64,000 nucleotides of DNA from Vulcanimicrobium alpinum (GCF_027923555.1 NZ_AP025523.1:2484484-2548483); one strand, 5' to 3'; counted from the stretch's first letter, positions 36,401 through 45,087 are shown. The notes: generated by a model from the letters alone, not told the origin. Translations and numbers: made by a program.

Positions 36401-37387
36401 TTCGGCCGCGCCGAACGCGCCGAGCTGATCTCGCTGGATGAACTCGGCCGGCCGCGCATCGACATCGTCGCGAGCGCCTCGACCGTCTTCAAGAACACCT
36501 TCCCCGGCGCGGTGCGCATCATCCACGAGGCCGCGCAGCTCGCCGCCGACGCGAACGAGCCGCCGGAGTGGAACTACGTGCGCAAGCACAACGCCGAAAT
36601 GGCGGCGCACGGGCTCGATCAGGTGCTGCTGCGCGCGCGCGTCTTCGGGATGGCCGAGGACGCGTTCATGGGTCAGGTCGGCGCGATGCTCGATCAAGGC
36701 ACCTACGACGACTACAAGGACATCGGCAACGCCTGGCTCAGCGACAACGGCAACGCGTTCATCCCGACCTTCGCCGCGATCCAAGTGACGCCGGCGCACG
36801 AGATTCAAAAATATCTGGTCGCCAAGGTCGAGGTGATCCAGCAGCCGCTGGTCGCGATGGGCGCCGGCGGTCCGGTGAAGGAAGACATGTTCGCGTCGTT
36901 CACCTCGGCGTTCGGCGCCGCGAAGCGGACGATGGGGCAGGACGACACGATGATCGTCGTCAGCGACCTCACGCGGCGCGAGCCGGTCGTGCGCAACTTC
37001 CGCAACGTGGTGGTGAACGGCGTCCTCAACCGCTACCACTCGAAGGACTGGCGCGACCGGATGCTCGCGCACGGCTACTCCGGGGTGCTCGAGTTCGGCG
37101 ACGTGATGAAAGCGATGCGCTCCACCGAAGCGGCGCTCGGCAACACGATCTCGCCGGAACTCTGGAAGCGGACGGTCGAGGTGACGCTCGGCGAGTGGGA
37201 ACGGATCGCCGATGCAAATCCGCACAAGACGCGCGAGATCGGCGAGGTGCTGCTCGACACCCGCAAGCGCGGAATGTGGGAAGACGCCGAACTCGAGCAG
37301 GCGCTCAAGAACAAACTCAACGAACTCGACGCGGACGTCGAACTCGCGACGTACCGCAAGCAGATCGCCGGCGCGGCCGGCGACTGA
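33473..37387 (+). CDS. bchH: Magnesium chelatase subunit H (BchH)
   Basis: The large porphyrin-binding subunit that, with the I/D ATPase, inserts Mg2+ into protoporphyrin IX as the first committed step of (bacterio)chlorophyll synthesis. Its 1304 residues match BchH (1200-1350). It has the N-terminal domain of chelatase H (DILVGWQSMTIDTVERLALL), the motif ENEGIYHPAHAGLF, and the CobN/Mg-chelatase core (VHVGTHGLVEWAKGKEW, VVLWGSEILESEGVGIAQAL). CobN of cobalamin synthesis is homologous, but the N-terminal domain plus nearby bchID and bchL favour BchH. The DUF2721 gene starts three bases after its stop. Confidence 0.87.
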   Translation: MKVVGYSSWAPDERANAMRLAFKTLRERTGEDWTLEHFGASDFNDPAALGRLREAIRGCDILVGWQSMTIDTVERLALLLTEMERAGELPRQKILWYDIPDARLQRLMFSSLGFTFDMNKSNPMREMSMAIKRFQAKAKGETIDVMWEARQGFLGMQKMVGAAPLMAKLLKKPVFKSLVLVGYWNNRSVKNVGNMFLYLMQHFMGRNVGEVELPEKVENEGIYHPAHAGLFQKPEEYLAWYEPWFAQTYGKKPWDRVGFVTHDLFLPDWNHPTLDAAIGAWEQRGVGVICSMTAVFNAHVVSRGHLIDKAGKPLVNALYHNVPLYLAGSMFAGNPDASIAFIHDLGDPRVYTSPVNAAMSRADLAASKFGVASLEYIGNVVTPETEGIQPLPPVCSREHTSEDVSALEPIPDRIDLVADTTTRWLRLASTPNAEKKLSFFVYNFPPGPGNVGVAYFLDVAGSLREALLALKADGYAVGDTLPESDASMSHELQEMYAGRRTIGAVSSAEIRDWVHDLPRQYEVLFYDVWGQPAPTIPIKGLRFGNILVLLQDMRGMEDLSVIHDKQAPPSPWLIASYRYATRRFQADAMVHVGTHGLVEWAKGKEWCPVAGDYPEYLIDGTPHVYLFNVLDPVEASIARRRSYATIVSHLCPPLRATEGSEDLRALHRLVHDYYNTLAEDAEKKADLAEEIAHLVERSGLRIETAGDTRLAVGDDQRAYVARVHDELVSLEGEFSPAGQHVFGRNLSDEDRETTFNACLEAGDVDLFRLIASCYGVDYDRLARDPEGRDADGAYHHDLLDEIRDVGRDLIAAEVMRPSGAAGRGAMTGLLQARTVGSRRLQKSPYDVEQLEAFVERARVLWHELGRVGEAEKRGLLQALAGRYLEPSPGGEIVGDWSVLPTGRNMASTDVRMLPREAAQRKAKRTVEQVLEAALAERGHYPEAVGVVLWGSEILESEGVGIAQALDLLGARVAKDKFGRAERAELISLDELGRPRIDIVASASTVFKNTFPGAVRIIHEAAQLAADANEPPEWNYVRKHNAEMAAHGLDQVLLRARVFGMAEDAFMGQVGAMLDQGTYDDYKDIGNAWLSDNGNAFIPTFAAIQVTPAHEIQKYLVAKVEVIQQPLVAMGAGGPVKEDMFASFTSAFGAAKRTMGQDDTMIVVSDLTRREPVVRNFRNVVVNGVLNRYHSKDWRDRMLAHGYSGVLEFGDVMKAMRSTEAALGNTISPELWKRTVEVTLGEWERIADANPHKTREIGEVLLDTRKRGMWEDAELEQALKNKLNELDADVELATYRKQIAGAAGD

Positions 37388-37390
37388 CCG

Positions 37391-37849
37391 ATGACGCCGG
37401 CCCTCGCGATCATCTCGGCGATGATCACGCCGGCGCTGCTGATCTTGGCGTCGGCGTCGCTGGTGGCGTCGGCGCTGGTCCGGCTCGCGCGCGCGGTCGA
37501 TCGCGTTCGCGCGCTGATGGCCGCGATCGCCGAGGGAAGCTACGCGAGGCTCGGCACGGACGCCGCTGCGCTCGACGGCTGGCTCGTGCGCTTCGAGATG
37601 CGCGCGCTCTACGCCGAGCGCGCGATCGCGCTGTTCTTCGGCGCGGTCGCGATCTTCATCGCGGGCTGCCTGGCGATCGCGATCGACCGCGCCGCGGGCA
37701 ACACACTGACGTGGCTGCCCGTCAGCCTCATCATCGTCGGGATGCTGGCCCTGCTCGGCGGCGCCTTCGCGATGGTCGCCGAATCACGTCTCGGCGGCGA
37801 CCAGATTCACGACGAGGTACGGATCGCGCGCGCTAGAATCCGTCCTTGA
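37391..37849 (+). CDS. DUF2721-family membrane protein
   Basis: A 152-residue protein with an N-terminal span (AIISAMITPALLILASASLV), a conserved cytoplasmic linker (VDRVRALMAAIAEG, LVRFEMRALYAERAI) and two further spans. This layout is that of DUF2721, whose function is unknown. It starts three bases after the bchH stop and is probably co-transcribed with it. Its 3' end overlaps the convergent CDGSH gene by 17 bases. Confidence 0.7.
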   Translation: MTPALAIISAMITPALLILASASLVASALVRLARAVDRVRALMAAIAEGSYARLGTDAAALDGWLVRFEMRALYAERAIALFFGAVAIFIAGCLAIAIDRAAGNTLTWLPVSLIIVGMLALLGGAFAMVAESRLGGDQIHDEVRIARARIRP

Positions 37850-38525
37850 ACGCGATGTCGGCATGGGTGCCGTCGCAGAACGGCTTGTTGGTCGAAGCGC
37901 CGCAGCGGCACAGCGTGACGCGGTTGCGCACTTCGTAGGTGGTCCCGTCGGACGAGGTGATGGGGATGCCGCCGCGCACCCACAGCGGACCGCTGCAGTC
38001 TTTGCCGGGATCCTCGACGAGTTCGATCGACGGCGCGGACTCCGGCTCGATCGCCGCGCCGGTGGTTTTGTCGCGCACGACGAGCCGGCCCGACGGGCAG
38101 TGCGTCGCTTCGTGCTCGACCAGCGCGCGGGCCCCGGCCTCGTCGGTCCGTTTGATCAGTTTCCAGATCGAGCCGTGCGGATCGCAGAAACGCGCGAACG
38201 CGCAGAGCGCGTCCGCATCCTGCAGGACCATCGCCGGCCCTTCGATCGTGGTCGCCTGCGCGGCGTACGGTTCGCGTGAAGCCGTCTCCGTGCCGTCGAA
38301 GCCGATGCACGCGTGCGTGCCGTCGCAGAACGGCTTGTTCGCCGATCGGCCGCAACGGCACAGCGCGTACTTTTCACCCGCGTCGATCGCACGGCCGGGC
38401 TGCCACTCCTCGGAACCGCCGTCGGCGTCGTACGCGATCGTATCGACCTGCAGCGGAACCGCGCCGTAGACGAGGTACGGGCCGTTTTCGGTGATCGTGA
38501 TGCGGGGCGTTCGCTGGTCGCTCAT
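37833..38525 (-). CDS. Double CDGSH iron-sulfur protein
   Basis: A 230-residue soluble protein with two CDGSH [2Fe-2S] motifs: CRCGRSANKPFCDGTH (about residues 57-72) and CRCGASTNKPFCDGTH near the C-terminus, both with intact three-Cys-one-His ligands. Between them is a divergent-Fer4-like segment with FARFCDPHG and THCPSGRLV. Similar proteins are thought to act in redox or iron-sulfur trafficking. Start ATG at 38525. The IS5 element sits just 42 bases upstream and has cut it off from the SIMPL gene. Confidence 0.85.
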   Translation of the reverse strand: MSDQRTPRITITENGPYLVYGAVPLQVDTIAYDADGGSEEWQPGRAIDAGEKYALCRCGRSANKPFCDGTHACIGFDGTETASREPYAAQATTIEGPAMVLQDADALCAFARFCDPHGSIWKLIKRTDEAGARALVEHEATHCPSGRLVVRDKTTGAAIEPESAPSIELVEDPGKDCSGPLWVRGGIPITSSDGTTYEVRNRVTLCRCGASTNKPFCDGTHADIAFKDGF

Positions 38526-38563
38526 CGTGGAGATTCCTTTTGCGGAGGTTCTTCGGGCTGCGT

Positions 38564-38567
38564 TTAG
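38564..38567. repeat. Left target-site duplication TTAG of the IS5-family element
   Basis: TTAG directly abuts the left inverted repeat and is repeated at 39885-39888. It fits the YTAR target consensus of IS5-family elements. Confidence 0.85.
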
Positions 38568-38587
38568 CAGGCCGATGAAAAATCGGC
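38568..38587 (+). repeat. Left inverted repeat of the IS5-family element
   Basis: Twenty bases that match the reverse complement of 39864-39884 with three base differences and one extra base in the A-run. Confidence 0.88.
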
Positions 38588-38665
38588 CGAGTTGATGTTG
38601 GCGTGACGGCGTTTTTCGCGTATTATAAGAGCAAGTCTCCTCATACCTTGGTGAGGTTGCGGCCG

Positions 38666-39748
38666 ATGCGGACTCATGATGAGCAGCGTGCATCCGTTTG
38701 GACGACGTTGCAGCCGGAAGACACCGTGCCCGGCGATCATCCGTTGCGCCCGATGCGCGTGATGGTCAACGAAATTCTGCGCGAACTCTCGCCGGAGTTT
38801 TCCAAGCTCTACTCCCGACGGGGCCGGCCATCGATCGCGCCGGAGAAGCTGCTGCGAGCCTTGCTGTTGCAAATGTTCTACTCGATCCGCAGCGAGCCGA
38901 TGCTGCTGGAGCAGTTGCGTTACAATTTGCTCTTTCGTTGGTTCGTGGGCTTGAGCATGGACGACAAGATCTGGGACCCCTCGACGTTCAGCAAGAACCG
39001 CGATCGGTTCTTGAATGGCGAAATCTCCGAGCGGTTCTTCGCCGCCGTGGTCGAGCGGGCGCGTGCCGACGAACTGCTCTCGAACGAGCATTTCACCGTC
39101 GATGGGACGCTAATCGAGGCGTGGGCCAGCCACAAGAGCTTTCGGCCCAAGTCGGACGACGAACCGCCGACCTCGAGCGGCGGTCGCAACGAGGGCGTGA
39201 ACTTTCGTGGCCGGCCGCGCAGCAACGAGACGCACGTCTCGAGTACCGATCCGGACGCGCGGTTGTACCGCAAGAGCAGCGGCGCGCCGGCGATTCTCGG
39301 CTATCTCGGACATGCTCTGATGGAGAATCGCAACGGCTTGATCGTCGGCGTGAAGACCACTCGCGCGACCGGGATCGCCGAACGCGAAGCAGCGCTGGAA
39401 TTGATTCGCGGGGTCAGCGGAAGCAACCGAATCACGCTCGGCGCCGACAAGGCGTACGATACCAAAGACTTTGTCGAGGCGTTGCGAGCGCTCAACGTGA
39501 CGCCGCACGTTGCTCAAAATACGACCCGTCGCCGCAGCGCGATCGACCGCCGAACCGTCCGCCATCCGGGCTACACGGTGAGTCAACGCAGGCGCAAGTT
39601 GATCGAGGAGAGCTTCGGGTGGGGCAAGACGATCGGCCGATTGCGCAAGGTGCATTTCCGCGGGCTTGATCTGGTCGGCGACATTGTGCGCTGGACGGCC
39701 GCGGCGTACAACTTGATCAGGATACGCAATCTGAGGGCCGCGACATGA
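38666..39748 (+). CDS. IS5-family transposase
   Basis: DDE transposase of 360 residues from the ATG at 38666 (MRTHDEQRASVWTTL); the frame opens at 38603 as well. An N-terminal DUF772-type DNA-binding region (RRGRPSIAPEKLLRALLLQM, SMDDKIWDPSTFSKNR) is followed by the catalytic core: Asp in HFTVDGTLIEAWAS, Asp in TLGADKAYDTKDF and Glu in RRKLIEESFGWGKTI. The gene is undamaged, in keeping with an element able to move. Confidence 0.93.
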   Translation: MRTHDEQRASVWTTLQPEDTVPGDHPLRPMRVMVNEILRELSPEFSKLYSRRGRPSIAPEKLLRALLLQMFYSIRSEPMLLEQLRYNLLFRWFVGLSMDDKIWDPSTFSKNRDRFLNGEISERFFAAVVERARADELLSNEHFTVDGTLIEAWASHKSFRPKSDDEPPTSSGGRNEGVNFRGRPRSNETHVSSTDPDARLYRKSSGAPAILGYLGHALMENRNGLIVGVKTTRATGIAEREAALELIRGVSGSNRITLGADKAYDTKDFVEALRALNVTPHVAQNTTRRRSAIDRRTVRHPGYTVSQRRRKLIEESFGWGKTIGRLRKVHFRGLDLVGDIVRWTAAAYNLIRIRNLRAAT

Positions 39749-39863
39749 TGCGAAGTGATGCTGACCCGAGGGGCGTTTTCGAGATGAACCGCTCGGCAAC
39801 GGGCTTCGAGGGGTCCGCCGACCTCCCGAAAACCGTGCTGAACGGGCAGTTCGCGAACCACGC

Positions 39864-39884
39864 GCCGATTTTTTCACGGGGCTG
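39864..39884 (-). repeat. Right inverted repeat of the IS5-family element
   Basis: The inverted partner of 38568-38587, ending in G at 39884 just before the TTAG duplication. Confidence 0.88.
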
Positions 39885-39888
39885 TTAG
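39885..39888. repeat. Right target-site duplication TTAG
   Basis: Copy of the left TTAG. Its first three bases, read on the minus strand, are the TAA stop codon of the SIMPL gene, so the duplication preserved that stop. Confidence 0.85.
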
Positions 39889-40625
39889 AGGGCGCGGCGC
39901 CGCTGCGACGCATCCGGCGCCGCGATCGCGAACGTCACCGATTCGACGACCGAGACGCGCGCCGTGAGCGTGTCGACGTCGACGTATTGACGGCCGCTGG
40001 GGTCGAGCGGCGAACCGTCGCTCGCGCATCCGCCGGTTTCGACGACGCCGGCGACGCTCCCGAGCCCGACGCTTGCCGAAGCGGCGATCGCTTGGGCTTT
40101 GCGGCGCGCATCGGCGAGCGCCGCCGCGCGTGCGGTCTGCTCGACCATCGCGCAGTCGTCGAGACGGGCGAAGAACTGGACGCCGTCGATCGCCGTCCCG
40201 GGGTGGCTCTGCACATACGCCGAGGCCGCGCGTGCGATCGACGCCAGTTTCGCCGGCGACGCGTTGCGGATCGTGCCGCGCAGCTGCGTCGGTTGGTTGG
40301 GCCCGAGGGAGATCTGCGGCCCCGGAATACCGACTGCCGCGTCGTCGATCCCGGCGGCTTTCATCGCGGCGAGCACGGAGTCGTCCTGCGCGGGCCCGCG
40401 CGCGGCGGCGGTGAAGCCGAGCATCTTCGCCGCAACGCGGGCGACCCCGCGGCCCTGCACGACGATCCCGCCGCCGGCCAGAGCCGGCGGATGCGCGACC
40501 GGCATGACCGGCATCATCGGCGGCGCAATCTGCGCCATGCGCACTGGCGGCGCGGCCGGCGTTTGCGCGCTCGTCGCGAGCGGGATGAGACAAGCGCACA
40601 CCACGAGCCGCACGATCATCGTCAT
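39885..40625 (-). CDS. SIMPL-domain (DUF541) secreted protein
   Basis: A 246-residue exported protein with a signal peptide (MTMIVRLVVCACLIPLATSA) and a SIMPL domain: IVVQGRGVARVAAKM at the start and EQTARAAALADARRKAQAIA, the most conserved segment of the family, near the C-terminus. SIMPL proteins are periplasmic or envelope proteins of unclear role, some linked to oxidative stress. Start ATG at 40625. Its TAA stop lies inside the IS5 target duplication. Confidence 0.85.
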   Translation of the reverse strand: MTMIVRLVVCACLIPLATSAQTPAAPPVRMAQIAPPMMPVMPVAHPPALAGGGIVVQGRGVARVAAKMLGFTAAARGPAQDDSVLAAMKAAGIDDAAVGIPGPQISLGPNQPTQLRGTIRNASPAKLASIARAASAYVQSHPGTAIDGVQFFARLDDCAMVEQTARAAALADARRKAQAIAASASVGLGSVAGVVETGGCASDGSPLDPSGRQYVDVDTLTARVSVVESVTFAIAAPDASQRRRAL

Positions 40626-40656
40626 GCCGCTTCGTCGTCCCACCGCCGATTCCGGT

Positions 40657-41538
40657 TCACGATCGGGGCGGCAGTTCGATGGGCTCGGCGTGACGGGCCA
40701 GCAAGCGTTTGAGAAAGGCGTCGTGCTTGTACGAGGAGGCGTTGCCGAACACGATCGCCGTGTCGGCGTCGGGGACGATGTAGAGCCCTTGGCCGCCCGC
40801 GCCGGAGGCGTAGACGACGCCGTCGGCGAGCCACCAGCCCAGACCGTAGCGCGGGTTCGCGGCCGAGCCGGCGAAGCAGCGCGCGAGCGATGCGCGCGCG
40901 ACGATCTCGCGACCGCCGGCCGTCCCGCCGTCGCGCACGAACGCACCGTACGTCAGCCACGCGCGCGCGGTCAGAAACGCGCCCGTCGGCAACGGCTGCG
41001 TTCCGTCGGCGAGCGACCGCCACGACGCGACCGCAACGCCGGCGGGGTCGAGGATTCGCTCGCGCAGGTACGCGTGCGGCGTCAAGTCGCGCGGCGCGAG
41101 CTTCGCCGCGAGAACGGCCCCGAAGACCTGCAGCGGAATCCCGCCGTAGGTGAACGTCGTCTCCGGCGTCGTCTTCAGCGGCGTCGCGAGCGCTTTCGGG
41201 TACGCCGGCACTGCCGTGCCGAGACCGCCGAAGCCGATCCCGCTGGTGAGCTGGAGCAGATCGCGCAGCGTCACCGCGGCCTTCTCGCCGCTGCGCCAAT
41301 CGGCGAACGTCGTGCCGACCGGCTCGTCGAGCGCGAGCAGCCCATCGTCTTGAGCGGCGACCGCGGCGACGCCCCAGAAGCTTTTCGTCCCGCTGTAGAG
41401 CGCATGCGGCTTATCCGCGCTCCACCCGTTCGCGTAGTGCTCCGCCGCGATCTCGGCGCCGCGCTGCACCACGAACGCCTGCAGCCCGTGACGTTCGGCA
41501 TACGCGAGCGCGGCGTCGAGATCGAGCGCGCGCGTCAT
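40657..41538 (-). CDS. Serine hydrolase of the beta-lactamase (class C-like) family
   Basis: A 293-residue penicillin-binding-protein-like hydrolase. The active-site SxxK is in YSGTKSFWG, a Tyr is in TFTYGGIPLQVFG (YxN-like position) and a C-terminal Gly-rich segment is ASGAGGQGLYIVP (KTG-like position). There is no signal peptide, so it is probably a cytoplasmic esterase or peptidase, not a resistance enzyme. The ATG at 41538 overlaps the antiporter stop (ATGA). Confidence 0.83.
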   Translation of the reverse strand: MTRALDLDAALAYAERHGLQAFVVQRGAEIAAEHYANGWSADKPHALYSGTKSFWGVAAVAAQDDGLLALDEPVGTTFADWRSGEKAAVTLRDLLQLTSGIGFGGLGTAVPAYPKALATPLKTTPETTFTYGGIPLQVFGAVLAAKLAPRDLTPHAYLRERILDPAGVAVASWRSLADGTQPLPTGAFLTARAWLTYGAFVRDGGTAGGREIVARASLARCFAGSAANPRYGLGWWLADGVVYASGAGGQGLYIVPDADTAIVFGNASSYKHDAFLKRLLARHAEPIELPPRS

Positions 41539-43121
41539 TCCAGCCGCGACTCCGCGAGGTCGAGCTGCCACTCGACGTGACGGTACGCGTCGTCGGTGAT
41601 CGTGCCCGCCCCGCGCAGTTCGAGCAACGCCCGGCGTTCGGCCCGATAGGCTTCGCGGCGCAGCCGCGTCTCGATCTCGTGCAGCGCTTCGTCGGAAGCC
41701 GTGTCGAGGTTGCCGTCGACGTGCGTGCTGAAGTGGGCGATCCGTTGATCGTAGTCGGCGGCCAGGCGTCCGACGATCTCCCACTCAGCCGGCGATGAGA
41801 ACGTACTCTCGAGCTCCTGCAGCCGAGCACGTACCGCTTCGGCGGTGCGCACGCGCGCCAGCGCGACGCCGCGCGCCACCGCGTCGTCGGTCTCGACGAC
41901 GTTCCAGCGCCGGATCAGCACCGGCAGCAGCAGACCTTCGCCGACCAGCGTCACGACGATCACCACGAACACGACGAACAGGATCAGATCGCGCTGCGGA
42001 AAGCTGACCGGGAGCGCAAGTGCCGCGGCGAGCGAGACGATCCCGCGCATCCCGGCGGTCCCCAGCACGAACGTGACCTGCCACGGCGGATCGGGGCCCT
42101 CGCGTTCGCGAACGCGCGGCGAGAGCGCACGGCGCAGCCGCGAGACGGGGAAGACCCACGCATAGCGCGCCGCGACGACGACCGCGGCGATCCCGAGCGA
42201 CCACAGCGCGAGCGTCGACGGCGAATACGCGCCGAGCGCCGCGACGATCGAACGCAGCTGCAGGCCGATCAGCACGAACGCGGCGCCGTTGAACGTGAAG
42301 AACAGCAGGTTCCACACCGCGCTCGCCGCGATGCGGCTGTCGGCATCGAAGATCCGGCTGGACTTGCGGCTGAGCATCATCCCGCCGCTCATCGCGGCGA
42401 GGACGCCCGATGCATGCAGCGCGTCGGCGGGGACGTAGAGCGCGAACGGCGTCACCAGCGAGAACGCCACCGCGATCGTTTCGTCCGAGAGCCCGGAGCT
42501 GCGAATCCAGCCCAGGACGCGTGCGAGCAGGATCCCGCCGCCGATCCCGATCCCCAGGCCGACGACGACGACGTAGACGAACTGCGCGAGCGCCAGGCCG
42601 AGGGAGAACGTCCCGGTCACGACCGCGGCGACCGCGAACGCGTAGATGACGAGGCCCGACGCGTCGTTCACCAGACTCTCGCCGTTGATGATCGCCGCGA
42701 GGCGGCGCGGCAAGTTTAATTCTTCGGCGATCGCGTCGGCCGCGACCGCATCGGTCGGCGAGAGGATCGCGCCGAGGACGAATCCGAGCGCCAGCGGGAA
42801 GCCCAGCAGCCAGTGCGCCGCGTAGGCGACGCAGAACGAGGTGAAGATCACGAGGCCGATCGCCAGCAGCAAGATCGGCTCGCGATAGTGCAGGAACGAG
42901 CGAACGTCGGTCGTCCAGCCGTCGCCGAAAATCAGCGGCGGCAGGAACAGCAAGAAGACCAGATCGGGTTCGAGCACGATCGTCGGTGCGCCCGGAACGA
43001 ACGCGAGCAGCACGCCTCCCAGCACGAAGACGATCGGATACGGAACGTGCATCCGCTTCGCGACGAGAGCGAGCGCCACGATCGCCGCAAGAAATGCCGT
43101 GATCAAAACGCCCGCGCTCAC
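41535..43121 (-). CDS. Na+/H+ antiporter (CPA1, NhaP-like)
   Basis: Inner-membrane cation/proton antiporter of 528 residues with about 12 spans. Key motifs: FLLFLPPLIFGDGW, LSPTDAVAADAIAEELNLP and GESLVNDASGLVIYAFAV, which holds the ion-binding Asp of CPA1 (ND pair). A cytoplasmic helical tail of about 140 residues follows (ETRLRREAYRAERRALLEL). The GTG at 43121 ([12 protein letters not shown]) overlaps the MFS stop (GTGA). The long upstream open frame is not homologous. Confidence 0.9.
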   Translation of the reverse strand: MSAGVLITAFLAAIVALALVAKRMHVPYPIVFVLGGVLLAFVPGAPTIVLEPDLVFLLFLPPLIFGDGWTTDVRSFLHYREPILLLAIGLVIFTSFCVAYAAHWLLGFPLALGFVLGAILSPTDAVAADAIAEELNLPRRLAAIINGESLVNDASGLVIYAFAVAAVVTGTFSLGLALAQFVYVVVVGLGIGIGGGILLARVLGWIRSSGLSDETIAVAFSLVTPFALYVPADALHASGVLAAMSGGMMLSRKSSRIFDADSRIAASAVWNLLFFTFNGAAFVLIGLQLRSIVAALGAYSPSTLALWSLGIAAVVVAARYAWVFPVSRLRRALSPRVREREGPDPPWQVTFVLGTAGMRGIVSLAAALALPVSFPQRDLILFVVFVVIVVTLVGEGLLLPVLIRRWNVVETDDAVARGVALARVRTAEAVRARLQELESTFSSPAEWEIVGRLAADYDQRIAHFSTHVDGNLDTASDEALHEIETRLRREAYRAERRALLELRGAGTITDDAYRHVEWQLDLAESRLE

Positions 43122-44374
43122 GCTTCGCTCACCTCCGGCCGCCCGAGCGCAATTGCCAGCGCCACGGCGGTTGCGAGGATTCCGGCGAGGACCAGCGTCA
43201 TGCGCAATTGCAGCACCGTCGCGATCGAGCCGATGATGAGCGAACCCAGCGGAACCAGACCGAGCAGGATCATCGAGTACACCGAGACGGCACGGCCGCG
43301 CATGTCGTCGGGCGAGAGCGTCTGCAGCAGAATGTTCGACGATCCGATGAACGACAGCGTTGCCAGACCGATCACCGTCAGGATTCCGGCCGCGGGCCAG
43401 AACTGCGAGGTCAGTCCGAGGATCCCCACCCCGGCCGAAGTCACGATCGCCGACACCGCCCAGATGATCCCGCGCCGTTCGCCGCCGGTTGCGGCGGTGA
43501 AGAACGCACCGCCGATCGCGCCGACGCCGCTCGCCGCCATCAGCCAGCCGAGGCCCGCGGCGTCGGTATGGATCACGTGGACCGCGTACGCCGGCAAGAG
43601 AAAGTTGTACGGCCGGACGGTCAGCGACGTGACGACGAGCAGCAGCACCACCCAGCGCAGGACGGGATGCGCGGCGAGAAATCGGACTCCCTCGAGGATC
43701 GCGCCGAAGACGTGTCCGCGGATGCGGCTCGACGGCGGCGCCGGTTTCATGAAGCCGAGCGCGATCACCACCGCGAGCGTCGTCGCGGCGTTCACCAGAT
43801 AGCACGGCGCGACACCGATCCACGCGATCAGGATCCCCGCCAGCGGGGGTCCGACGACGCTGGGCGCATTGAACGCGATCGAGTTCAAGCCGATCGCCGC
43901 GGCGACGAACTCACGCGGCACCATCAGCGGGACCCAGCTCTGGCGAGCCGGCGCGTCGAACGACTGCGTCGCGGCCTGCAGTCCGCTGGTGATCATGAGC
44001 GTCCACAGCGGCGCGTGCTTCGTCGCGATGAGCACGAAGACGAGGAACGACAGCACCACCGTCGCCAGGTTCGTGATCAGCAGAACCAGACGCCGGGGAT
44101 ACCGGTCGGCGACGACGCCGGCGAACGGTGAGAGGATCAGCACCGGCACCGCGCGCGCCGCGCCGATCAGCCCGATATTGAGCGCGCCGATGCGGTCGTC
44201 GGGCGCGAGCGACGCGACGTAGTAGCCGAGCGCCGTGAACTGCATCCACGTGCCGAGATTCGAGACCAGCAGCCCGCCCCAGAGCAGGCGAAAATCGCGA
44301 AACGCGAACGCACCCAGCGTGCTCGGACGCTGATCGGGGACGCGCGGTTCGCTGCCGCCTCCCGGCGGCCTCAC
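43118..44374 (-). CDS. MFS transporter (MFS_3/EntS-like)
   Basis: A 418-residue exporter with about 12 spans. Family signs are [21 protein letters not shown] at the N-terminus, [19 protein letters not shown] (motif A-like loop) and [20 protein letters not shown], typical of the enterobactin-exporter-like group. The start is the GTG at 44374, overlapping the upstream kinase-like gene by GTGA. Substrate unknown. Confidence 0.87.
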   Translation of the reverse strand: MRPPGGGSEPRVPDQRPSTLGAFAFRDFRLLWGGLLVSNLGTWMQFTALGYYVASLAPDDRIGALNIGLIGAARAVPVLILSPFAGVVADRYPRRLVLLITNLATVVLSFLVFVLIATKHAPLWTLMITSGLQAATQSFDAPARQSWVPLMVPREFVAAAIGLNSIAFNAPSVVGPPLAGILIAWIGVAPCYLVNAATTLAVVIALGFMKPAPPSSRIRGHVFGAILEGVRFLAAHPVLRWVVLLLVVTSLTVRPYNFLLPAYAVHVIHTDAAGLGWLMAASGVGAIGGAFFTAATGGERRGIIWAVSAIVTSAGVGILGLTSQFWPAAGILTVIGLATLSFIGSSNILLQTLSPDDMRGRAVSVYSMILLGLVPLGSLIIGSIATVLQLRMTLVLAGILATAVALAIALGRPEVSEA

Positions 44375-44988
44375 GCGCTCGCTGCCCGCACCGCCGCGAC
44401 GATGAGCGTCGCGGTTCCCGTCACGCCGAAGCGCGACGTGTCGAGAACGATGTCGTAGTTGCGCGGATCGCCCCAGGTCACGCGATAGTGTTCCTTCGCG
44501 TAGGTGCGCCGCGCCTCGTCGATGCGGGCGATCTCGGCACGCGCGGTGTGCTCGTCGCACTGGAGCGACTCCATCACCCGCGCGATCCGCCACGGGAGCG
44601 GAGCGCTCAAAAAGACGCGCACGACGTTGGACCACTCGCACAGGATCGTTCCGGCGACCCGGCCGAGGATGATCGCGTTGTCCTCCGCGGCGATCTCGCG
44701 CACCAGCGCGTCGATCCCGCGCCGCGTCTCGCGCGCCAGATCGCGGTCGGTCGTGACGCTCGGCTGCGCCGTCTCCGGCAGCGCCCCGCCGAGCTGGTCG
44801 AGGACGCGCTGACCGAACGGGCGCGGCCGGTCGGAGACGGTCTCGACCATCTCCGCCGACGTCCCCAAGCGCGCGGCGACCACGACCGGGAGCTCCTCGT
44901 TCACGAGCCGGTAGCTGGTCTGCTCGGCGACGAGCCGGCAGACGTCGAGGGCCGAAGCGCCGTAGGCGCGCGAGACCGTGACGATCAC
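44371..44988 (-). CDS. Cytidylate-kinase-like family protein
   Basis: A 205-residue P-loop protein resembling Cytidylate_kin2. The N-terminus [19 protein letters not shown] corresponds to the family's ISRQYGSGG, but here the second Gly is missing, so the P-loop is degenerate. Other features are [20 protein letters not shown] and [15 protein letters not shown], both typical of the family. Start GTG at 44988. It heads the minus-strand chain. Function in bacteria is unclear; kinase activity is only an inference. Confidence 0.75.
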   Translation of the reverse strand: MIVTVSRAYGASALDVCRLVAEQTSYRLVNEELPVVVAARLGTSAEMVETVSDRPRPFGQRVLDQLGGALPETAQPSVTTDRDLARETRRGIDALVREIAAEDNAIILGRVAGTILCEWSNVVRVFLSAPLPWRIARVMESLQCDEHTARAEIARIDEARRTYAKEHYRVTWGDPRNYDIVLDTSRFGVTGTATLIVAAVRAASA

Positions 44989-45005
44989 GGCCGCCCCTTC
45001 GACCG

Positions 45006-45021
45006 GGTGACTGCTGTCACC
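45006..45021. promoter_or_regulatory. Inverted repeat GGTGAC-N4-GTCACC upstream of bchL
   Basis: A perfect six-base inverted repeat with four-base spacer, between the divergent kinase-like gene (start 44988) and bchL (start 45088). Size and position fit an operator for a dimeric regulator. It does not match the TGT-N12-ACA site of PpsR/CrtJ. Confidence 0.4.
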
Positions 45022-45087
45022 GTTGGCGCGGGGCCGCCCCGAGTACCGTCGTGGAAGGGACGAGGCGGACTCGCCCGGAGGATGGAC

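Larger units (their letters stand above)
38568..39884 (+). mobile_element. Complete IS5-family insertion sequence (1317 bases)
   Basis: One transposase gene flanked by imperfect terminal inverted repeats, CAGGCCGATGAAAAATCGGC on the left and CAGCCCCGTGAAAAAATCGGC on the right (reverse complement), with TTAG direct repeats outside. The intact DDE transposase and short, clean target duplication suggest a recent and probably active element. It is inserted right at the stop codon of the SIMPL gene, between it and the CDGSH gene. Confidence 0.92.

Noticed and set aside
34643-37225. 860-codon open frame on the strand opposite bchH
   Set aside because: It is the Arg/Asp/Val-rich shadow frame that high-GC genes produce. 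It shows no domain, and bchH is strongly supported on the other strand.
40657-41538. Beta-lactamase resistance gene
   Set aside because: The SxxK hydrolase fold is present, but there is no signal peptide and the other motifs are weak. It is more likely an esterase or peptidase.
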